In this document: positions 6,901 through 13,655 of the stretch, one piece after another | Layout: every line of letters starts with the position of its first letter | How positions within the stretch are numbered: position 1 is the stretch's first letter | Position numbers and translations under genes: made by a program | The notes under the pieces: model-generated | The model's input: only the letters and a program-made list of their open reading frames with translations | The model's database searches: none | What the model was told of the DNA's origin: nothing | Assembly: GCA_025455245.1 (NCBI GenBank) | Contig: JALOMX010000013.1 | Span: 1 to 13,655 of the forward strand | From: Chitinophagaceae bacterium | Lineage (GTDB): Bacteria; Bacteroidota; Bacteroidia; Chitinophagales; Chitinophagaceae | Length of the DNA: 13,655 bases | Reading direction: 5' to 3'

Positions 6901-8206
6901 TGGCTACCTCCTCTTTTCCTGATTCATTAACCTCAGGTACAACAGTAACTGTTGGCTGCTCTGTTCCATCAATCTGCTGGATATAACGGCTTATGCTCAG
7001 AATAATACCAATCGAAAAACAGGTAAACAGGAACGAGGTCCCACCCATGCTTATCAGCGGCAAGGTGACCCCCGTTACAGGAAACAATCCGATATTAACG
7101 GCCATATTAATCAGTGCCTGAATAACAAGCGTCATACTTAAAGCCAGGGAAAGAAAAGCGCCAAATGCCTTTGGTGATTTGCGGATAATAATAATACATC
7201 TGTAAAGGAATACCATATACAGCATCATGATAATAAATCCTCCAAATACCCCATATTCTTCTATGATGATGCTGAAAATAAAATCGCTGTAGCTATGCGG
7301 AAGATAGTTTCGCTGCTCGCTGTTACCGGGACCCAATCCAAACCAACCGCCTTTTGCTACGGCAATCTTTGCCTGAACAAGCTGATAAGGTGCATCTTCA
7401 CCCTTGGCATACATAAAGTCCTGTATCCTGCTGATCCAGGTACCAACGCGGCCGGCTTTACTTACCGAAGAAATTACATTTTTTCCATTATCTGTATTTT
7501 CTGCTGTTTTCTGAGAAGATATCGCCATTACAACAAGAATTACAACAGGCAACGACATAATCCCAAGGGTAATCAAAAGGTGCTTCATTGAAACACGTCC
7601 AAGAAAAAGCAGGAGCATACCTGTAGCCCCGGTAAGCAAGGCTGTCGATAAATTGGCAGGAGCTATCAGCAGGCAGGTAAGTGCAATGGGAATGATCAGG
7701 GGAAGAAAACCCTTTTTAAAATCATGAATCACTTTTTGCTTCCTGCTCAGCTGTCTTGCTATATACATGAATAAAGCCAGCCTGGCAAAATCCGAAGTTT
7801 GAAAGGTGAGATTGATTACAGGTACTTTTATCCAACGGCTTGCCTCATTAAGGCTTGCACCGAATAACAAAGTATACAACAGAAGCGGAATAGACACAAG
7901 GTACAGCCACAAAGCGATCCTGCTGAAGATCCGATAATCAGCAAGGTGTGTAAAATATATGATTGCTACACCTACTACAATAAAACTGATCTGTTTAAAA
8001 AGAAAATAGGAAGTTTTACCTTCAAATGCTGTGTAGGCAAGTGTTCCGGTACTGCTGTAAACCGCTAGCATACCAAGGACAACGAGAAATACAACAATAC
8101 TCCAGATAACCCTGTCGCCACGCGTATTGGCCTGCAGCAGGGCTACCCTTGCTTCTTCGCTGCCATCAAGATGCAGTTCTTCCGATATTTTTTCCCAGGC
8201 GTTCAA
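6893..8206 (-). CDS. ftsW: Septal peptidoglycan glycosyltransferase FtsW (SEDS family), TTG start
   Basis: Multi-pass membrane enzyme that polymerises lipid II into septal glycan strands together with FtsI. It has 437 residues. A cytoplasmic N-terminus of about 32 residues precedes about ten membrane helices, the first being about 33-50. Family signatures include the SRWI segment (123-126), the large extracytoplasmic loop with YLPHSYSDFIFS (291-302), in which D298 matches the catalytic aspartate of SEDS proteins, the following EEYG (306-309), and the late helix segment LPLISMGGTSFL (372-383). The start is TTG at 8206. An in-frame TAG lies four codons upstream, and the next in-frame Met falls inside the first membrane helix, so TTG is the only sensible start. 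It begins one base after the murD stop and overlaps murG by 8 nt. Its place between murD and murG favours FtsW over the elongation paralogue RodA. Confidence 0.97.
   Translation of the reverse strand: MNAWEKISEELHLDGSEEARVALLQANTRGDRVIWSIVVFLVVLGMLAVYSSTGTLAYTAFEGKTSYFLFKQISFIVVGVAIIYFTHLADYRIFSRIALWLYLVSIPLLLYTLLFGASLNEASRWIKVPVINLTFQTSDFARLALFMYIARQLSRKQKVIHDFKKGFLPLIIPIALTCLLIAPANLSTALLTGATGMLLLFLGRVSMKHLLITLGIMSLPVVILVVMAISSQKTAENTDNGKNVISSVSKAGRVGTWISRIQDFMYAKGEDAPYQLVQAKIAVAKGGWFGLGPGNSEQRNYLPHSYSDFIFSIIIEEYGVFGGFIIMMLYMVFLYRCIIIIRKSPKAFGAFLSLALSMTLVIQALINMAVNIGLFPVTGVTLPLISMGGTSFLFTCFSIGIILSISRYIQQIDGTEQPTVTVVPEVNESGKEEVANG
6906..6912 (-). promoter_or_regulatory. Perfect Shine-Dalgarno sequence for murG
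   Basis: On the coding strand the sequence reads AGGAGGT, five bases (AGCCA) before the murG ATG. It lies within the last codons of ftsW (KEEVANG, stop). It is the only strong, well-spaced Shine-Dalgarno sequence seen before any gene in this window; the other genes have A/T-rich leaders or overlaps without one. Bacteroidota generally make little use of this signal, so it may be functional here or may simply reflect the ftsW codons GAG GAG GTA. Confidence 0.7.
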
Positions 8207-8207
8207 G

Positions 8208-9548
8208 TTATAGTTCTATTACCGCACTTTTAAATTGTTTTCCACGATCCTCATAATTGAGAAAAAGGTCAAAGCTTGCACAGGCAGGAGACAACAGTAC
8301 AACATCTCCTTTCTCTGAAAGACGGTATGCTGCCTTGACTGCTTCCTCCATTGAACCCGCGTCAACTATACTCTTTCCGGTTTTATCGAAGGCTTCATGA
8401 AGCTTTGTATTATCTGCCCCCAAACAAATAATGGCTTTTACTTTCTCCTGTACCAGTTCTTCAATAAGGCTATAGTCATTACCCTTATCAACCCCTCCGA
8501 GGATGAGTACCACAGGTTTGTTCATTTCTTCCAAAGCATACCATGTACTGTTTATGTTGGTAGCTTTACTGTCATTAATGTACTCGACGCCTTTAATGGT
8601 TGCCACAAACTCCATTCTATGTTCAAGACCCTGAAATGAGGTAATGGCTTCCCTTATTTTGGAACTCCTGATCTCAAGCAGACTCGCTGCAATACCTGCT
8701 GCCATAGTGTTGTACTGGTTGTGTTTCCCTTTAAGCGCAAAATCGTTAATGTTCATCCTTACTTCTTCCTGCTTTACTTTCAGCAGCATTTCCTCGTCCT
8801 TGATGTAGGCTCCCTGGCGTTCGGTCTTTTTCATAGAGAATGATATCGGTTTAGAAAAAAATGGGTATTTATCTAGATTTAAAACAGTTACAGGATCATC
8901 GTCACAATAAATAAAATAATCATCTGCAGTCTGGTTCTTTGTTATACTGAACTTGCTTGCTATGTAATTATCGAAAATGTAGTTGTATCTATCAAGATGG
9001 TCTTCGGTAATGTTCAGCAGAATGGCGATATGCGGTCTGAAATCCTTGCAATCATCGAGCTGAAAACTGCTGATTTCAGCGATGTAATAGGCTTTGGGGT
9101 CCACAGCTACCTGTCTTGCAAAAGAGAAACCGATATTTCCTACCAATGCACAGTCTAATCCGGCAGTATGACAAATGTGATAGATCAGGGAAGTCGCCGT
9201 ACTCTTTCCATTGCTTCCTGTTACTGCCACAAGTTTACTCTTGCCCATATACCTGAAAGCAAACTCCATTTCGCCGATAACGGGTATACCTTGCTGCCTG
9301 ATGGCTTGCACTACAGGCGCTTTATCCGGAATACCCGGACTTTTTATTACCTCCTTTGAATCCAATATCCTATCTAAGGAATGACCATTTTCTTCAAAGG
9401 GAATAGAAAGGTTATCCATTTCGGTCTTAAATGCTGCGGGAATAGCTTTACTGTCGGATACAAAAACTTTGTATCCCTTTTCTTTTGCAAGAACTGCAGC
9501 GCCTACACCACTTTCTCCACCGCCTAATATGGTAATTTTCTTTGCCAA
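8208..9548 (-). CDS. murD: UDP-MurNAc-L-alanine--D-glutamate ligase MurD, TTG start
   Basis: Cytoplasmic ATP-dependent ligase adding D-glutamate to UDP-MurNAc-L-Ala, the second step of stem-peptide assembly. It has 446 residues. The N-terminal domain starts with KKITILGGGESGVGAA (3-18). The central domain has the P-loop TGSNGKST (110-117), AEISSFQLD (157-165), NITEDHLDRY (179-188) and K199, which aligns with the carbamylated lysine of Mur ligases. The C-terminal domain has NDSKATN (325-331), LGGVDKG (350-356) and LSPACASFDLF (419-429), all typical of MurD. The start is TTG at 9548: an in-frame TAG is the codon immediately upstream, and the next in-frame Met is residue 44, beyond the nucleotide-binding loop, so a later start would destroy the fold. 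It follows mraY by 14 bp and ends one base before the ftsW start. No Shine-Dalgarno sequence is visible. Confidence 0.98.
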   Translation of the reverse strand: MAKKITILGGGESGVGAAVLAKEKGYKVFVSDSKAIPAAFKTEMDNLSIPFEENGHSLDRILDSKEVIKSPGIPDKAPVVQAIRQQGIPVIGEMEFAFRYMGKSKLVAVTGSNGKSTATSLIYHICHTAGLDCALVGNIGFSFARQVAVDPKAYYIAEISSFQLDDCKDFRPHIAILLNITEDHLDRYNYIFDNYIASKFSITKNQTADDYFIYCDDDPVTVLNLDKYPFFSKPISFSMKKTERQGAYIKDEEMLLKVKQEEVRMNINDFALKGKHNQYNTMAAGIAASLLEIRSSKIREAITSFQGLEHRMEFVATIKGVEYINDSKATNINSTWYALEEMNKPVVLILGGVDKGNDYSLIEELVQEKVKAIICLGADNTKLHEAFDKTGKSIVDAGSMEEAVKAAYRLSEKGDVVLLSPACASFDLFLNYEDRGKQFKSAVIEL

Positions 9549-9562
9549 CTATTTATATGTTT

Positions 9563-10852
9563 TCAACGCATTTTTAATGTTGCTACTGCTGCTATCGCAC
9601 AAATGATTGTAATGATCCAAAACCTCACGGCTATTTTACTTTCATGATATCCAAGCTTCTGATAATGATGATGTAAAGGACTCATGAGGAACACCCTTCT
9701 TCCTTCTCCGAACTTCTTCCTGGTATATTTGAAATAGCTTACCTGAATCATCACGCTTAGGTTTTCAACCAGAAAAACCAGGCAAAAAATGGGAATGAGC
9801 AATTCTTTACGTACGATGATGGCAAGAGAGGCTATGATACCTCCCAATGCAAGACTACCGGTGTCGCCCATAAAAACCTGGGCAGGAAAAGCATTGTACC
9901 ATAAGAACCCTACACAGGCCCCGATAAATGCCCCAATAAAAATGGATAACTCGCCCAGGTTAGGTATGTACATGATATTCAGATACTCAGCAAACTTTAT
10001 ATTTCCGCTTGTATATGCAAACAAACCAAGACATGCCCCTATAATAGCACTGACTCCTGTTGCTAACCCATCAAGCCCATCCGTAATATTTGCTCCGTTG
10101 CTTACTGCCGTAATGATAAATATTACAACGACTATGTAAACAATGTATGTAAAATCCGAAAGGCTATCCGGCAATAATCTTGCATAGTTGAACTCGTGAT
10201 TCTTTACAAACGGAATGGTCGTGATGGGGGTTCTTACCTTAACATATCTTACTTCTTTTCCATCAATTATTTTAGTCGATTCGCCAACCAGAACTTCCTT
10301 TTGCCCAAGTTCAACCTTCGGGCCTACCACTTCACGTTCTATGACAACTTTTTCACTGAAATAAAGGGTCGCCCCTACAATAAGTCCAAGACCAATCTGT
10401 CCTGCAACTTTAAACTTACCTGCCAGGCCGTCTGCATCTGCTTTTTTGTAGGCTGTTCCCTTTTCTTTGGCTATTCTTTTTGCCCTCAGCTTCAGATAAT
10501 CATCAATAAATCCTATCATTCCGCACCATACGGTAACAAGCAGCATGAGGATGATATACAGGTTTTCAATCCTTGCAAACAATAGTGTAGGAAGCACAAT
10601 GGCAAGCAGAATGATAAAACCTCCCATGGTAGGGGTATTGGCTTTATCCACTTCTCCGGGAAGACCAAGTTCGCGTACCGATTCACCTATCTGTAGTTTC
10701 TGCAAGCGATTGATGATTCTTCTTCCATACAATGTACTAAGCACTAACGAAAGAATAACCGCCATGGCCACCCTGAAGGTAATAAAGCGGAACATCCCCG
10801 CCCCCGAAAGGTCAAATTCATTCTGAAGCCAATTAAACAGATAAAATAACAT
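9563..10852 (-). CDS. mraY: Phospho-N-acetylmuramoyl-pentapeptide transferase MraY, with a loop insert
   Basis: Polytopic membrane enzyme that transfers phospho-MurNAc-pentapeptide from the UDP precursor to undecaprenyl phosphate, giving lipid I. It has 429 residues against about 360 in E. coli. Conserved elements are TPTMGG (73-78), the FIDDY motif with D117 and D118, [13 protein letters not shown] (252-264), [17 protein letters not shown] (322-338) with D330, and HHHYQ (394-398) on the last cytoplasmic loop; the protein ends in TLKMR much as E. coli ends in TLKVR. The extra length is mostly one hydrophilic segment, about residues 167-225, between the helix at about 150-166 and the helix at about 232-250. 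By homology with MraY structures this is the extracytoplasmic loop between helices 4 and 5. The ATG at 10852 follows the murE stop by 25 bp, with an A/T-rich leader. A GGAG is visible but lies too far upstream to be a usual ribosome-binding site. Confidence 0.98.
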   Translation of the reverse strand: MLFYLFNWLQNEFDLSGAGMFRFITFRVAMAVILSLVLSTLYGRRIINRLQKLQIGESVRELGLPGEVDKANTPTMGGFIILLAIVLPTLLFARIENLYIILMLLVTVWCGMIGFIDDYLKLRAKRIAKEKGTAYKKADADGLAGKFKVAGQIGLGLIVGATLYFSEKVVIEREVVGPKVELGQKEVLVGESTKIIDGKEVRYVKVRTPITTIPFVKNHEFNYARLLPDSLSDFTYIVYIVVVIFIITAVSNGANITDGLDGLATGVSAIIGACLGLFAYTSGNIKFAEYLNIMYIPNLGELSIFIGAFIGACVGFLWYNAFPAQVFMGDTGSLALGGIIASLAIIVRKELLIPIFCLVFLVENLSVMIQVSYFKYTRKKFGEGRRVFLMSPLHHHYQKLGYHESKIAVRFWIITIICAIAAVATLKMR

Positions 10853-10877
10853 ATTAATATTTTTGAAACTCCATCGG

Positions 10878-12338
10878 TTATCTTTCTTTAAAACATTCGT
10901 TCAATTCTTCTTTATCATCGAAATGATGCTTGACACCATTAATCTCCTGATACTTCTCATGGCCCTTTCCGGCAATAAGTACAATATCACCGGGCCTTGC
11001 AAGCATAACAGCCGTCTTTATCGCTTCCCGCCTGTCACGTATTACAAGGCTTCTTCGTTTATACTCACTTTTCAATCCATTAACCATATCATTCAGGATG
11101 GCTTCCGGATCCTCAGTACGCGGATTGTCGCTTGTGAAAATGCATTTGTGGCTGTATTCACAGGCGGCCTCAGCCATTAAAGGACGCTTGGTTTTATCCC
11201 GGTCCCCACCGCAGCCTACCACCGTTATAACTGACTCGTCTCCTTTTCTTAATTGCTTTATAGTGGTGAGTACATTCAACAGGGCATCGGGCGTATGCGC
11301 ATAATCAACAATACCAATTATGCCCTCCCCTGGACTCTGGCTTACATCAAACCTTCCCTCGGCCCCGGTAATACTGCTTAGTGCAGATAGAACTTCCTCT
11401 TTGTCCTCATCAAGAGCTATAGCAGCGCCATAAACTGCAAGCAGGTTGTAAGCGTTAAAAGCACCAATGAGCCTGAAATGAACTTCCTGCCCGTTTACAT
11501 CCATTACAAGTCCGGTAAGTCCGTTTTCAAGTATTTTACCTTTGAAATCAGCCATTGTCAAAAGGCTGTAGTAAAGGCGGCGTGCGTTGGTATTCTGAAG
11601 CATGATGGTTCCCCGCTTATCATCAAGGTTACTCAGGGAAAACGCCGTATCAGGCAAGTCGTCAAAGAATGACTTTTTCACCCGGATATATTCATCAAAG
11701 GTTTTATGATAATCAAGGTGGTCGTGGGTAATATTACTGAAAATACCACCTGCAAACCGCAGCCCTTCCATGCGCTTTTGGTGTATGGCATGACTGCTGC
11801 TTTCCATAAAAACATGACTGCAGCCGGCATCTGCCATTCCGGCAAGCAAGGCATTCAGATTCACGGCATCGGGTGTGGTATGCGATGCGGGAACTATTTC
11901 ATCATTTATCTGATTCTGTACGGTTGACACAAGACCACAGGAGTAACCCAATTTGCGGAACAGTTTAAATAAGAGCGTCGCAATAGTGGTTTTACCATTG
12001 GTGCCGGTTACACCTACCAATAAAAACTTATGAGATGGCTGATCGTAAAAATTATGTGCAGCAATTCCCGCAGCAGAAGCGCTATCCTTCACCCTGATCA
12101 GAATTACATTCCCGGGATTTTCAATTTCGCCTTCTTCAAATATGATGGCAGCAGCACCCTGCTCTATTGCCTTATCAATAAAGCGGTGTCCATCAGTTTG
12201 TGTTCCTTTAATGGCAACAAACAACCAACCCTCTTCAATTTTTCTGGAATCTATGGAAATTCCCTTTATTTCGATATCCGCTTCACCGGACACCGACTGC
12301 AGAGCAATTCCTTTCAATATGTTATGCAATTTCTGCAT
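10878..12338 (-). CDS. murE: UDP-MurNAc-L-Ala-D-Glu--2,6-diaminopimelate ligase MurE
   Basis: Cytoplasmic ATP-dependent ligase that adds the third stem-peptide residue. It has 486 residues, the usual length. The N-terminal domain has the typical [17 protein letters not shown] stretch (26-42). The central domain has the P-loop TGTNGKTT (111-118), HTTPDAVNL (153-161), ESSSHAI (179-185), THDHLDYH (204-211) and K221, which aligns with the carbamylated lysine. The C-terminal domain has DYAHTPDAL (345-353), [13 protein letters not shown] (374-386) and DNPR (404-407), followed by AGKGHE (456-461). DNPR is the known selectivity motif for meso-diaminopimelate, so the wall is predicted to be of the DAP type; lysine-adding enzymes carry a different motif here. 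ATG at 12338 lies 12 bp after the ftsI stop with no Shine-Dalgarno sequence. The order ftsI-murE-mraY is standard for dcw clusters. Confidence 0.99.
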   Translation of the reverse strand: MQKLHNILKGIALQSVSGEADIEIKGISIDSRKIEEGWLFVAIKGTQTDGHRFIDKAIEQGAAAIIFEEGEIENPGNVILIRVKDSASAAGIAAHNFYDQPSHKFLLVGVTGTNGKTTIATLLFKLFRKLGYSCGLVSTVQNQINDEIVPASHTTPDAVNLNALLAGMADAGCSHVFMESSSHAIHQKRMEGLRFAGGIFSNITHDHLDYHKTFDEYIRVKKSFFDDLPDTAFSLSNLDDKRGTIMLQNTNARRLYYSLLTMADFKGKILENGLTGLVMDVNGQEVHFRLIGAFNAYNLLAVYGAAIALDEDKEEVLSALSSITGAEGRFDVSQSPGEGIIGIVDYAHTPDALLNVLTTIKQLRKGDESVITVVGCGGDRDKTKRPLMAEAACEYSHKCIFTSDNPRTEDPEAILNDMVNGLKSEYKRRSLVIRDRREAIKTAVMLARPGDIVLIAGKGHEKYQEINGVKHHFDDKEELNECFKER

Positions 12339-12350
12339 ATTCTATTTCAA

Positions 12351-13655
12351 TCAATTTAATGTTAATACTACCCTTCCACCCTTTTCCAATCTTGTTCCGG
12401 CAGGTACAGATTGTGTTGCTACCTTACCCCGCCCCTTTGCAACTACATGCCATCCGTACTGCTCACATAACTCAAGTGCATCCTTCAATCCGACTCCCGT
12501 AAACTCAGGTACCATCCCCTTTGCACTATCGCTTCCCCTTACAACCGCAGTTCTTCCCATGTCTTTCGAAAATTCAACAATGCCCCTTCCTTTACCTGAA
12601 TCATAATAGCGCAAATGCATGGCCGTTGCTACCTTTTCAACTGTTGATTTTGCGGCCTTATACCGATAGGTCACAGAATCAGATTTAGATGCAAGTAGGG
12701 TTGCAGGTTGCTTAAGGTATCCGGCATAAAGACGATCAGCAACTTCCCTGAAAACAGGTCCTGCAACCAATCCTCCATAGAACTTAGCTGCATGCTTCTT
12801 ATTCCTGATTACCACTACGATTGTGTACTCAGGTTTATGAGCGGGGAAATAACCTGCAAAAGATGACTGATACATTTTATCGGCATAGGTAATTCCCTTA
12901 TCCGCTACAAGCGATGTACCCGTTTTTCCCGCAAAAGTGTAAGCATCGCTTTGCAACCTGTGAGCAGTTCCCCTTAGCACAACACCTTCAAGGCAGGCTC
13001 TGAGCTGTGCAAGTGTTTCATCGCTGCATATCTTTTCATTCAATACCACAGGGGTATATTTCTCAACTACTTCACCTTCTCTCAGCACTGCATTCACCAT
13101 GTAGGGCTTCATCATTTTACCACCATTGGCAACAGCATTATAAAGCATGGCAGTATGCATGGGCGTAATGGTAAGGTTATATCCAAATCCCATCCACGGG
13201 AGAGTAGTATTGCTCCACATCCTGCTGCCGGGTTTATAAATTCTCGGTTTTGTTTCACCGGGCAGATCAATTCCTGTAAGGGTATCCATACCCCACTTAT
13301 GCAAATAATCAAAATATCTTGCCGTCTGCCCGCTATAATAAGCTACTGCAAGTTTTGCCATACCTACATTGGAACTCTTTTCAAAAGCCTGTTGTACGGT
13401 TGCTTCATGCATTCCGTGTTGTTCGCTGTCAAAAACCACCTGACCTGCAACCGGCCAACGACCACCTTCAAGATTCACTTTACTGTTCAGTGTAACTTTT
13501 TTATCTTCAAGTGCGGCCATCAGTGTGGTAAGTTTCCATGTACTTCCCGGTTCACTTGCTGCAAGTGCATAATTGTAATCTTCCCAGTAACTCCCATCGG
13601 ATTGACGTCCAAGATTTGCAATTGCCCGTACTTTACCCGTTGCAACTTCCATTAC
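12351..13655 (-). CDS. ftsI: Septal peptidoglycan transpeptidase FtsI (class B PBP) with a PASTA domain, N-terminus outside the window
   Basis: Penicillin-binding protein that crosslinks peptide stems in the periplasm during division, partnered with FtsW. The frame is open at the right edge, so the cytoplasmic tail, membrane anchor, pedestal domain and the start of the catalytic domain are missing; 434 codons remain. Counting from the first Met in the window (13652), the catalytic triad of motifs is complete: SxxK as STWK (37-40, S37 nucleophile), SxN as SSN (93-95) and KTG as KTGT (243-246). The GFGYNLTITPMH region (155-166) and SSFAGYFP are also typical. The last 60 or so residues (about 374-433), including VPEFTGVGLKDAL and a closing GGRVVLTLN strand, form one PASTA domain. 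The first visible Met is not the true start. Position just before murE supports FtsI rather than the elongation PBP2; a SpoVD-type name is also used for PASTA-bearing relatives. Confidence 0.96.
   Translation of the reverse strand, partial: VMEVATGKVRAIANLGRQSDGSYWEDYNYALAASEPGSTWKLTTLMAALEDKKVTLNSKVNLEGGRWPVAGQVVFDSEQHGMHEATVQQAFEKSSNVGMAKLAVAYYSGQTARYFDYLHKWGMDTLTGIDLPGETKPRIYKPGSRMWSNTTLPWMGFGYNLTITPMHTAMLYNAVANGGKMMKPYMVNAVLREGEVVEKYTPVVLNEKICSDETLAQLRACLEGVVLRGTAHRLQSDAYTFAGKTGTSLVADKGITYADKMYQSSFAGYFPAHKPEYTIVVVIRNKKHAAKFYGGLVAGPVFREVADRLYAGYLKQPATLLASKSDSVTYRYKAAKSTVEKVATAMHLRYYDSGKGRGIVEFSKDMGRTAVVRGSDSAKGMVPEFTGVGLKDALELCEQYGWHVVAKGRGKVATQSVPAGTRLEKGGRVVLTLN

Noticed and set aside
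6893..8206. Could the SEDS protein be RodA instead of FtsW
   Set aside because: Both share the catalytic aspartate region, but the place between murD and murG in a dcw cluster and the N-terminal cytoplasmic extension favour FtsW.
12142..12606. Plus-strand open frame of 154 codons spanning the ftsI-murE junction
   Set aside because: It crosses two well-supported genes on the other strand; no domain or ribosome-binding signal supports it.
1..13655. tRNA, rRNA, insertion sequence, CRISPR array, rho-independent terminator
   Set aside because: Almost every base is within one of ten tightly packed coding genes, and none of the gaps (56 bp or less) shows such structure.

Overview
The window is a contiguous run of the division and cell wall (dcw) cluster. 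All ten genes lie on the minus strand. In the direction of transcription, from the right edge to the left, they are ftsI (partial), murE, mraY, murD, ftsW, murG, murC, ftsQ, ftsA and ftsZ (partial). No rRNA, tRNA, mobile element, CRISPR array or plus-strand gene is supported. The longest stretch without a gene is 56 bp.

The organism is most likely a member of the Bacteroidota. The gene order lacks murF, ddl and murB. The penicillin-binding protein ends in a PASTA domain. MraY has an insert of about 60 residues in an extracytoplasmic loop. FtsZ has a long acidic linker and continues well past its tail peptide. Most starts have A/T-rich leaders rather than Shine-Dalgarno sequences. These traits fit Bacteroidota; I cannot fix the order or genus from the sequence. 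The base composition looks moderate to slightly AT-rich.

Right part (13655 to 9563): the septal transpeptidase FtsI is followed by MurE, which adds the third peptide residue (meso-diaminopimelate, judging by a DNPR motif), and by MraY, which makes lipid I. Middle (9548 to 4418): MurD, FtsW, MurG and MurC are packed with a 1 bp gap and then overlaps of 8 and 4 bp; a further 4 bp overlap joins murC to ftsQ. Both murD and ftsW use TTG as start codon, and murG has a perfect AGGAGGT sequence. Left part (4421 to 1): the divisome genes ftsQ, ftsA and ftsZ, with a 56 bp spacer before ftsZ.

The products form one pathway. MurC, MurD and MurE build UDP-MurNAc-peptide. MraY and MurG turn it into lipid I and lipid II. 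FtsW polymerises lipid II, FtsI crosslinks it, and FtsQ, FtsA and FtsZ place this machinery at the division site. I found no previously undescribed system. The points most worth a second look are lineage-type extensions of known proteins (FtsZ, FtsQ, MraY), a MurG motif substitution, and the unusual start signals.
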